The translations under genes were made by a program, and so were the position numbers. A DNA stretch of 64,000 nt from Caprella mutica. Its lineage: Eukaryota; Arthropoda; Malacostraca; Amphipoda; Caprellidae. The notes below the pieces were generated by a model. That model was given only the letters and a program-made list of their open reading frames with translations. It searched no databases and was not told the DNA's origin. Location: NCBI GenBank assembly GCA_947561585.1, contig CANNZV010000341.1, positions 124,001 to 188,000 on the forward strand, read 5' to 3'. Of the stretch, positions 45,237 through 55,500 are shown one piece after another. Positions within the stretch are counted from its first letter, which is position 1. Each line of letters starts with the position of its first letter.

Positions 45237-46357
45237 ACAGGGTGGCACAAAGAAAAGGAAACCTATTTTCAAACTAGTTTATTTTACAAACTATCAAACC
45301 TAGAAATTTTCTAAAAACATTGTTTTATTCATTCACTTTTTCTGCATCTATCGTGATATCCTGAAGCGAATTAAAAAAAGGTTCATAAAAATGGCTTGCG
45401 CGAGGACGAAATATACGAAAAAAATCATAAGAGGTATAATTCATTTTATATGCAGGTAAGAAAATTAATTCTACTTTTTTTGTAACAAATATGAGAAAAA
45501 AATTACCTTTTGAAAGTTGGTTATTGAGATAAAATTGATATTTTATAAAAATCATTTATCCGTTAATTTTTATCTCCTATTCGAAACCCTCAAAATGCAG
45601 CTTTCAAAAGAACAAAGAGTTTTTGTTGTGACAATTTTTATAAACATTGGAAGCTTTACGCAGGTTCAACCTCATTTTGAACAACGCTTTCTGGAAAGAT
45701 TTCCACCAACTATAAAACTCTATTGACAAATGTTAATAAGTTTAAAACTGAAGAAACCACTTTAAATTTGAACAAAAAGTGATCATGTCGCAGGAGAAAA
45801 GAATGAACACATGAAAACATTAATCTTTTTCATGAACAGTTTATTGAGAACCCAAAAATATCAATCAGAAGGTAAGGATTAGATATCATAAGAGGCATTT
45901 CGCCGAATTGTTAAACAATATACACTATTTGAGATATCATCCTTTCAAGAAGCATGTAAGGCTCGAACTCTTAGAACTGATTTAATGCACCGTCTAAATT
46001 TTTCAAAATGGTTTCTGCAGAGAAATTTACATTTTGTAGAAAATATCGTGATTGGTGATGAAAATGTATTCCCAAGAAGGAAAGAGTCAATAAAAAACCG
46101 TTAATTGAATGAAAAATAGTAGGATTAATTGTTACTACTACCATATGGAAATAAATTATTCCTATTATGAATTTTTTTGTGTTTTTCGTCCTCGCGCTAG
46201 CCCTTTTTATGTACCTTTTTTTTAATTTGCTGCAGGTTGTCAAGATAGATGCAGAAAAAGTAAACGAATAAAACTTTTGTTTTTAGAAAATTTCTAGCTT
46301 TGATAGTTTGTAAAATAAACTAGTTTGAAAATGGGTTTCCTTTTTTTCGCCACCATG
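45237..46357 (+). mobile_element. Mariner-type transposon relic, copy 1
   Basis: Flanked by TA at 45235-45236 and 46358-46359. Ends CAGGGTGGCACAAAG and the inverse. The terminal inverted repeats extend over about 200 bases (TTTCAAACTAGTTTATTTTA, then TTTTTCTGCATCTATCGTGA). The interior holds a transposase relic on the plus strand. A sister copy lies inverted at 49955-51120. Confidence 0.85.
45595..46090 (+). pseudogene. Mariner-like transposase relic, copy 1
   Basis: Fragments in shifting frames. They include a start-like MQLSKEQRVFVVTIF (helix-turn-helix region of transposases that begin with a QRVF-type motif), then HPFKKHVRLELLELI, then VIGDENVF, which corresponds to the first catalytic Asp region. 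Multiple stops and frame changes; not functional. The downstream catalytic residues are missing because the right inverted repeat begins about there. Confidence 0.65.
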
Positions 46358-46664
46358 TAGTTAACTTCAACTAGTTCACTATTGAGAGTCTACTCTTCTA
46401 TACAAGAGATGAATAGAAAACTGCCCTTTTCATGACAGACTATACAAATCATTTTCTTTCTTTTTGAAATAAATTCATTGTTCAGGTATTTTCCTTCCTC
46501 AGAACTCTAACAATCAAGATGGTTCACTACATATGACTTCATTATAAATAAGTTGCACTGGTAGAACTCCTCTTTCATGAAATGCAACTAATTTACTATG
46601 TAGTGAGATTCATAGAAAACTTTTAGAAATTTGTGACAGACTAACCCAGCTAACCAAAAGCTGT

Positions 46665-47255
46665 TTGTCTCACGTCTTAAGACGTCTGATACCCCTCGCT
46701 ATAGAGGGATTTAAGACGTGGGGCAAGACGTGGGGCGGGGGACATCAGACGTCTTGCAGACGTCTAACCCTCTTCATTTGCACAGGGGTCCCCCTCTGCA
46801 AGACGTCTGATCCCACGTCTTGTCCCCCTCTGACAGAGGGGGACATCCACCTGTCCCACGTCTTACCCCACTCCGTTTTCAAGACGTGGGACCCACGTGG
46901 GACAGAGTGTGGATGTCCCTCGCTATAGAGGGATTCAAGACGTGGGACCCACGTGGGACAGAGTGCGGATGTCCCTCGCTATAGAGGGAAGAGGGAAATA
47001 AGACGTGGGACCCACGTGGGACAGAGTGAGTATTCAAGACGTGGGACAGAGTGGGAATATCCCCCTCTGCAAGACGTGGGACAGAGTGTGGATGTCCCCC
47101 TCTGCAAGACGTGGGACAGAGGGCGGATGTCCCCCTCTGCAAGACGTGGGACAGAGTGCGGATGTCCCCCTCTGCAAGACGTGGGACAGAGTGCGGATGT
47201 CCCCCTCTGCAAGACGTGGGACAGAGTGTGGATGTCCCCCTCTGCAAGGGGGACA
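46665..47255. repeat. GC-rich minisatellite I (35-bp unit)
   Basis: The regular part (47070-47250) repeats a 35-bp unit, AAGACGTGGGACAGAGTGCG plus GATGTCCCCCTCTGC. The left part contains irregular relatives with CCCACGTGGG palindromes and CCCTCGCTATAGAGGG hairpins. Strikingly GC-rich against an AT-rich background. Confidence 0.92.
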
Positions 47256-47407
47256 TATCTCTCTTTTGGCTCAAACTACTTCGGTTAATTGGGGTATATA
47301 AATATGTATAAGAAAAAAAAAGATCATACTAATTATTATTGCAATTTCTAACCATATTGCATATAGTGTATATGTACATATGGCTGTATATCATTTATTT
47401 TAATATT

Positions 47408-47548
47408 ACATATTGTTATATACAAATTAAATGGGAAGAAATGGAGAAAGAATTGTAGTGGTCATCTCGGGAATCGAACTCAGGACTCTAGTGTGTTGTA
47501 CTATTGAAGCCTGCGTCGCTACCTCTCAGCCATCCTGGACATGGTAGA
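47408..47548 (-). mobile_element. tRNA-derived SINE, copy 2
   Basis: On the minus strand: GTCCAGGATGGCTGAGAGGT (A box TGGCTGAGAGGT), then GAGTTCGATTCCC (B box) about 50 bases later, then a tail shared with copy 1 (CTTTCTCCATTTCTTCCCAT). The head differs from copy 1 at several positions, so the two are separate insertions, not a local duplication. Confidence 0.8.
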
Positions 47549-47689
47549 AGTGGTATTAAAATGATCTTTATCCAACTTGATTACTTGCGTGCTTCTTAAA
47601 ATTATTTTAAATAAATATAATTTAATATTCTACATTTTGGTATCTTTTATTTTTTAATGTAAATGATAAGAATGTGTATAAAGTTATTT

Positions 47690-48372
47690 ATTGATATTTG
47701 TAATGATAATGTTAATTAATGTTATTAACTACCTAATTACCTTTAACTGTTAATTAATATTACCTATAGTTACCTTCTGGTGATATCACTACCTTATACC
47801 TATCTAGTTACTTACTAGAGTTTATTTATAACTACCTAGTAACCTACAAGTGATAACCACCAATCTGTACCTACTGGTGGTTATCACTACTTGCCTATTA
47901 CGTAGTATTTATCAGTACCTACTTAGTTACCTACATTACTGTTTGTCAATACCTACCTAATTACCTACTGGTGTTTATCAATGCCTACCTAGTTGCCTAC
48001 ATCTGCTTATCAATACCTAATTAGTTACCTTCTTGTGTTTAACATTGCCTACCTAGTGGCCTACAACTGTATATAAAAACCAATATAGGTCCTAGTTAAA
48101 TACTAGTATTCATTAATACCTACCTAGTTACCTACAACTGTTTGTCAATGCCTAGTTAGTTATCTACTAGTGTTTATCAATGCTTATCTAGTTACCTATA
48201 ACTGTTTGACAATACCTACCTAGATACCTACCAGTACCAATACCTACCTACCTAGTATACCTACTAGGTAGTGTTCATCAATCCGTACCTACTTACCTAC
48301 TACCTAGTATTATTCATCAATGCCTACCTAGATAGTAGATACCTACATCTGTTTATGAATACCTACCTAGTT
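47690..48372. repeat. Degenerate minisatellite (TACCTACCTAGTTACCTAC type)
   Basis: Loose tandem copies, about 45-50 bp each, of ACCTACCTAGTTACCTAC plus GTGTTTATCAATGCC-type sequence. No coding potential. Confidence 0.85.
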
Positions 48373-48424
48373 ATGATACGTAAATAAAGCTTGAGATAGA
48401 TATACCTTTTTGGTATAACTTTTT

Positions 48425-49200
48425 CCCGCGTAAAACAGACGAGGGACAGAGAGGGACATCCCGCGTGGGACAGACGTGGGACAGAGAGGGATATTCCGCG
48501 TGGGACAGAGAGGGACATCCCACGTGGGACAGACGTGGGACAGAGAGGGACATCCCGCGTGGGACAGAGAGGGACATCCCGCGTGGGACAGACGTGGGAC
48601 AGAGAGGGACATCCCGCGTACTTTTTCCCGCGTAAAACAGACGAGGGACAGAGAGGGACATCCCGCGTGGGACAGACGTGGGACAGAGAGGGACATCCCG
48701 CGTGGGACAGAGAGGGACATCCCACGTGGGACAGACGTGGGACAGAGAGGGATATCCCGCGTGGAACAGAGAGGGACATCCCACGTGGGACAGACGTGGG
48801 ACAGAGAGGGACATCCCGCGTGGGACAGAGAGGGATATCCCACGTGGGACAGACGTGGGACAGAGAGGGACATCCCGCGTGGGACAGAGAGGGACATCCT
48901 GCGTGGGACAGAGAGGGACATCCCACGTGGGACAGACGTGGGACAGAGAGGGACATCCCGCGTGGGACAGAGAGGGACATCCCGCGTGGGAAAGACGTGG
49001 GATGTGAGTGGGATTTAAGACGTGGGACAGACGAGGGACATCCCGCTTGTGTAAGACGTGGGACGAGAGTGGGATTTCAGACGTTGGAAAGACGTGGGAT
49101 TTCAGACGTCTGCAGACGTCTGAAATCCCCTGTCCCTCTCTGTCCCTCGCTAGCGAGGGATGTCCCCCTCTGTCCCACGCGGGACAGAGAGGATATGGTT
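48425..49200. repeat. GC-rich minisatellite II (GTGGGACAGAGAGGGACATC)
   Basis: Tandem copies alternate GTGGGACAGAC and GTGGGACAGAGAGGGACATC with CCCGC or CCCAC joints, forming longer composite units of about 60-90 bp. A block containing TTTTTCCCGCGTAAAACAGA occurs twice (about 48420 and 48619), showing that a block was duplicated. The right end (49085-49195) becomes strongly self-complementary. Shares the GACGTGGGACAGAG core with minisatellite I. Confidence 0.93.
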
Positions 49201-49306
49201 AGCTGGGAAACTAAATATGTTCACTATAGAGGTGAGTTCGTTATGCAAGGTTCTGCTTTACAGGATGGTTCACTATACCGGAGTTCACTATAGAGGAGTT
49301 TTACTG

Positions 49307-49954
49307 TACTAAAAATCTATACCAATTTGATGCCTTTATCAGTAATTGCCCTCAGAAGAGTTAATATTAAAATCAAGGTATTATATGAGACGAAATTGTA
49401 GAATTTTTCCTTTTCTTCCTATTATTGAATTTGATGACTGGAAGTTAGCATTTAACTTGCAAATTCAACCAACCAACTCATCCATTTTCCTCATTTTATG
49501 ATATAGTCTCAAATCTAAAATAATTTCCAGTGACTTCTTTCTTTCTTTAACCGCGTATTAAACTTGTCCGATGGGCAATGAATGGGACATGTTGTTCTCT
49601 ATTTATCACAACTGCCATATATCTATTATCTAATAAGTAATAAATTAAGAAAATAAATCAATTTAGTCCATTTAGATATTGCTATTTTATTATAAAATTG
49701 TTGTTTCAGGTTGCAACTATTTTTCAGGCTACTGTAGAATTAATATTATAAATTTATAAGTTTTATAAAGTTTTATAAATTTTTCAAATTTTTACGAACC
49801 TTTGTAGTAAAATTGTATTTACAGGGTACTGTTCTTACCCTGTATAAAATGCTTACAGTCTCTGGAATAGGAATATTTTAATTCTAGCTAATTCTTTAAT
49901 CTAATTAAAACAAAGCATATCAAAACATGTAACCATGATCAAGTTCGTTATATA
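49307..49954. other. AT-rich intergenic region
   Basis: No gene or structured repeat recognised. Confidence 0.4.
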
Positions 49955-51120
49955 CAGGGTGGCGCAAAAAATAAGGAAACCCATTTTCAAATGAGTTTAT
50001 TTCAAAAACTATCAAATCTGAAAAAAATCTAAAAACATTAATTCAATTGTATGATTTTTCTGCATCTTTCATGAAAATCTGTTAAACTTACAACTAAAAT
50101 TAAACATCCTGCAGCAAAGTGAAAAAATATAAATAAAAAGGGCTTGCGCGAGGACGAAAAATACAGAAAGACTTTATAATAGTTATAATTTATTTCCATA
50201 TGGTGAAAATAATTTTTTTTTTTCATTCAATTAACGTTTTGTTTATTAACTCTTTCATTCATGGAAATACATCTTCGTCACCAAAATCACGATATCTTCT
50301 ACAAAATGTGCATTTTTTGCAGAAACCATCTTGAGAAATTTCGACGACTGTGCGGTAAATCAGTTCTAAGAGTTCAAGCCTTACATGCTTCTTGAAAGGA
50401 TGATACTTCACATCGTGTTTAACAATTCGGTGAAATGTGTCTTTAGTGATGTCTAATTCATTCCTTCTGATTTATATGTTTGGATTCTCAATAAATTGTT
50501 CATGAATAAGATTAATGTTTCATGTGTTCGTTCTGTTCTCATGCGACCTAATCGTTTTTTGTTCAAAATAAAGTGGTTTCTAAAGTTTTAAACTTATTAA
50601 TATAAGTCAATATGGTTTTATAGTTGGTGATAATCTTTCCTGAAAGCTGTGTTCAAAATGAGGTTGAACCTGTTAAAAGCTTTTAGTGTTTAAATAACTT
50701 GTCACAAAAAAAACTCTATTCTTTTGAATGATGCATTTTGAGGAATTAATTAAGAGATACAAATTAACGGCGAACTGATTTTACTAAAGATATCAATTTT
50801 ATATCAAACATCAATTCTCAAATGAAAATTCAGGTTGTATTTGTATTTAGTTGTTACAGAAAATAATAATATAATCCATATAAAATGAATTATACTATTG
50901 AGATTTTTTCGTATATTCCGTGCTCGTGCAAGCCATTTTTATTTACCTTTATTTAATTCGCTGCAGGATGTTCAATTTTTGCCTTTACTTCAACAGATTT
51001 TATCGATAGATGCAGAAAAAGTAAAGGAATAAAATTATGTTTTTAGAAAATTTCTAGCTTTAATAGTTTATAAAATAAACTAGTTTGAAAATGAGTTTCC
51101 ATTTTTTTTGCGCCACCCTG
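49955..51120 (-). mobile_element. Mariner-type transposon relic, copy 2
   Basis: Flanked by TA (49953-49954, 51121-51122) with ends CAGGGTGGCGCAAAAAAT and the inverse ...GCGCCACCCTG. Same long inverted repeats and relic as 45237-46357, in the opposite orientation. Confidence 0.87.
50265..50740 (-). pseudogene. Mariner-like transposase relic, copy 2
   Basis: Aligns on the minus strand with the relic at 45595-46090 (shared CATCCTTTCAAGAAGCATGT and GGTTCAACCTCATTTTGAAC). It has different stops and frame changes from copy 1, so the two decayed independently. Confidence 0.6.
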
Positions 51121-51122
51121 TA

Positions 51123-51724
51123 TAACACCTTAAATCATCCAAGAATGATCCTTTCTTCTATATTGATAAAGATTCCTAATTTATTAATTAAAATGAACAA
51201 TCAATTACCTTTTAGATTCTCATCTATGGTAATTTCTCAAATTATAGATAGATCGTAAATTTATGTAACATTCATGAATGTTTGTATTTTGAATGGAAAG
51301 TGGATTAATATACAAAAAAAAACTTCTGGAATTTCATGTAGTAAAATGGATTTCAATATGTATTAAACTTAAAACACAAATGCTATAAATATCAATAAAG
51401 TGTAAATTCAAACGATCAATATAACATTTAAATACATATTAAAACAGTGAAACAAATATTTTATCGATACCTAATCACGGCTAAAGCAAATATAGGTAAC
51501 AAGAAATTTATAATTGTCACTCCTTGATTTAGACCTCATTTTCTATGAGTTGTAGAAAGAAAATTTATTATTAGAGTAAAATGTATATAAGCATATTAAT
51601 AATTATATGCAGTCTTTCATTGTTTGTGACTGTGATGAAAAAGTTTAAAGTCGTGCATTTATTAAATGTTTTAAAATCCATCCATAGCTTAACTCTCACT
51701 CAGTATAGGTGAGTAATTAATAGA
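51123..51724. other. AT-rich intergenic region
   Basis: No gene or structured repeat recognised. Confidence 0.4.
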
Positions 51725-52200
51725 TACTTAGATTTCTATAATTATTGTGCTACATTTTACAAACAGTAATTTTATGCTCTATGAAATATTTTTGGTAGTA
51801 GGTTACTAAGTTCCAAGTTATTGATTTGTTCTAAAATTTCAGACACGTCAGAAAAGAAAGAATAAAGAAAGAAATAAAAGAAAGAAAAATTTCTAATTGG
51901 TGTCATGGATACCAATTGAAATAAAAGTTAAATAATGATTATTATATAAAGATTTTTACGTGTTCGAAAACATGGAACCGTGCGATAACACGGAACTTAC
52001 CCTAAAATGGGACATGTTGAATTTCTGAACCTATTCCTTCTAATAACCTCATCTGGATTATAATTTTGATGTTTTATTAGTTACCGTGAAATAATCACAG
52101 AAAATTGTCTCCGTTTTCTATGTTTATGAACGGTTCTTATTTCGAATCATGACTCGAAATAAGGGCCATTCTTACTAAAGTGAGTTGTACTTAAAGCAAG
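51725..52200 (+). repeat. Partial second copy of the large palindrome's central region
   Basis: Aligns with about 17980-18420, including CATTTTACAAACAGTAA, TATGCTCTATGAAATAT and ACACGTCAGAAA blocks and the centre ATTTCGAATCATGACTCGAAAT, which is the counterpart of the palindrome centre at 18381. Confidence 0.75.
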
Positions 52201-52546
52201 GCCTGCCTGTACTTTACTTTTCTATTAAGAACAAGAGAAGAATAAAATCTGTACAGAAGAGAAAATTACAGCAGTATATTACTCTAAGGATAATGTATTT
52301 ATAATAGTAAAGACTATATATACAATATTATTATGTCAATATATGCTTTGTATTGTGTCCACAAAAAAAATATCCACTGCCAATGAATATTAGTAACAGG
52401 CTATGTCTTAGAGTTATGATAAACTACTATGTATAATTCATTAATTATCAATTATTGTAGCTCTTTTGTATCTATGGTACCAATGTTATGCATATTTTAT
52501 TGCACTGGAATAATGAAAATATAGATAAAGGTAGTACAGTACGTAG

Positions 52547-55500
52547 TTAATTCTTGTTAGAAAATTTCTCGTTAATCCCAACTTCAAAACACGTGGTAAC
52601 TTTTTCTTTTTCCACAATTCGACGACATGATTCGTTAGCTTCGATATAGAAAAGTTTGAAACCCAGGCAAGCCATTTTCTGCATCATTTCATAGTACTGT
52701 TTGTACCTTCTCCCTGAGATGGCAAAGGAAATTAAGGAATTTAATATTTTGCAATATCTGTTGATAAATAATAGATATCGAAGATTTAACTATATTTCAG
52801 TTGAAAAATTAAAATAGTGACCTTCTATTAAACTGATTTCGACAAATAGTCATTATTTTTTGGGACAGTGTCTGTAAAAATGTCCGACGAATGATTCAAA
52901 CGTTATTCATTGTAAATTGGGATTGAATGTTCGTTGAATGTGTTAGTGTCAGACGATGCATAATTTATTACCGAATATAATTTTACAATTGTCATGTAGT
53001 CTAACAATACAGGAACTATTAACTTACAGTATAACTCCTCTATAGTGGACTCCTCTATAGTGAATGTAGAGTCCTGAGTAAGAGAACTACCCCGTATATT
53101 AAGCAAATCTTTTTTAGTATGCCATAAAACCGCATTTAGTTTTCTAAAACTGATGCTATTCATGGCAGACTTAAGAAAAATTGTTCACTATACGAGGTAA
53201 TTCACTTACTCAAGACTCTATATATTCACTATAGAGGAGTTCTACTACAGTTGAAAATAATTTATGACTTGTGGAAGAACTGAGTGTATAGTATTTAATG
53301 AAATAGTAATATACACACCGAGATGAAGCTCCATGCCTATTTGCTTCACGTATCTCAAAACATGGGAATACTCATTGAATATTTGCTTAAAAGTTCCCAT
53401 TTCAGCAGCCTCGATATCAACTTTAAGATAGTCAATCACTTGGTTCCTCAAACCCAAAAAATCCAGCAGAGAAGAATAGGTCGGCAGATTCTGAAAAAAA
53501 ATTTATTTTTATTTTATGAACGACTAATTACAGTTATAGCTGCATTTTTTTTATACGAGCGAGCATTAAACCTTAATTTTATTTATTATGAAATCGAATG
53601 TTAGTATATGCATATCGGGAAACTAGCGGATACAACAAACTATACATAACGGTCATTTATGTCTTGTCATATTTGCTGAGTTTTTCAAAGTAATCTTCAT
53701 ATATTTATTTTAAATGAATATAAATTAATTTGAAAATCTCAACATAAATTACCGTTATGTAGTTTTTGTATCCGCTAGTTTGTTATACTGCACACATCAT
53801 GATTGTTTAATGACCTTCGAGATATTGCATATAATAGGATTAAATTTCATAATAAATGAAATGAGAGTAACCGTTTTTCGACAAATTGCGCGGAACATAC
53901 AATGTACCAAATTCAATAATGAGCAAGGTTATAAGATATAGTCAACTTACATATACTAATCATCACATAAATATTGTTTGTATAACTTAATGGTTGGTCA
54001 AACATATCGCTTACCACGTAAAATATATCAACTTTTACTTTAACTATAAGTAAGCCTACATACAAATGCCATTTATCCATCTGCATCATGCATTCCGTAA
54101 TAATTAAATATTAGCTGTTATGAATAGATAACAGTTACTTCCATTAAAACAATATAATTTTCAACATGCAAGCGAATAATGTTTATATCTTTATAAGGCT
54201 CATAATTGTCATACTCACATTACCTACATTTTGCGATACATTGGACAAAATTTAATACACCTGCAGAAGATAATTAAATCTTTATATCCCTTCATAAGTT
54301 TGATTTTTTAAATTAGTAATAGATGATATAAGTTATCATTCAAGATCAAGATGTAGCTTCGTTGATCATTAGCTTAATCAATTAGTTCAACTAAATCATT
54401 ATATCGTTCTTTTATAAAAGCTCTCAAATAACGTTTTAAAATTTATAACAAAAGATTTCTTATATGTTAGGAAAACTTACCCAGGTTTTCTTATTTCCTC
54501 TTACTGGTTTCTGATCTTTTGTTCAACTGGCTCGAAAAAAATGTTTTTTCCACGTCTGTGTCTCGCTAAATTAATAGTTGGATCTAGGGAATAAACCTGT
54601 AAAGGATTGAATGAGTATTATTGCTACATCACTTGGAATAATCAGTGAAAAATAGATAATAATCTATACTTATTTTATACATGCTACTCAAGAACTAAAC
54701 CACTTGAGAATAGACAGGTGTATTTCTACCATTCAGCCCCAATCCCGTTTTATTTCAGAAAGCGTATATCTGTTGTATACCTAAATAACAACTCTTCAAA
54801 CTTCCCCATTGCCCTAGTCCATTATGTAGGTAATGCCTTTGAAACAAACAGCTTCGAAACCTTTTTACCTCAACTAGCATTATTCACATCATTAATTGTA
54901 CTTCCCTCTCTATCATTTCACTCTTCATGAACCTCTGTCTCTTGAACATCATCAGGCAAAGAACGCTCCAAAATTGATTATTATTGTTAAGCCGTAAAAA
55001 ATTAGGGTTCTTCCATATCTTCTAAATCCCCGGCATAACTTGATTTCTATATAGCTAGGCTATCATTTATTCAACAATTACGTTTTCCCTCATAATTAGG
55101 TCGGTTGACAACCTATGTCGCCTAGGTTCTTATATCCAGTACATACAGAATTCTTCCTCTTTTATATCATTCACCTTCGAATCTCTAATACTTCTATACA
55201 TTTTCCTAATCTCTACCTCCTTTTCTTCTGCCTATTTACTCCCGGACCATGATTTAAATGTTTGCTCCCTTTTCTTCAATCCTAATTTACTTATTGAATC
55301 CAAAATTTCCTTCTTCTTTTTTCGACTCTCCCAATTGAATAAATTACTATCATAGATAATAATTTAAAATATCATTGGTAACATCGAATAATATCATAAG
55401 GATTTTATCATCGTAGGATTAACCTGGCCAAAGGCGATAAGCTTTTTCAATTTATTATAACTAATATTGGATATCATGCACTAAAACTATTTTTCGTCTT

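Larger units (their letters stand above)
45220..46560. mobile_element. Tigger-like MITE split by a mariner insertion
   Basis: The left end CAGTAGAATTACTCTATA follows TA at 45218-45219. It is interrupted at a TA by the mariner element 45237-46357. The other end is a degenerate inverse near 46538-46560 (TTATAAATAAGTTGCACTG), directly abutting the next family member. Confidence 0.5.
46561..49306. mobile_element. Tigger-like MITE with minisatellite-filled interior
   Basis: The left end GTAGAACTCCTCTTTCATG follows the previous member directly. The right end ACTATAGAGGAGTTTTACTG is at 49306, then TA. Just inside each end, CCCAGCTAACC (46649-46659) and its inverse GGTTAGCTGGG (49197-49207) pair. 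Between them are two GC-rich minisatellites, a SINE and an AT-rich minisatellite. A family member of ordinary size is about 230 bp, so this one has grown more than tenfold. One element spanning the whole interval is inference. Confidence 0.5.

Noticed and set aside
46879..49293. Frames of 100-250 residues rich in GQRGTSRV, CPTSVPRG and similar repeats
   Set aside because: Created by the GC-rich minisatellites; open in several frames at once, with no unique domain.
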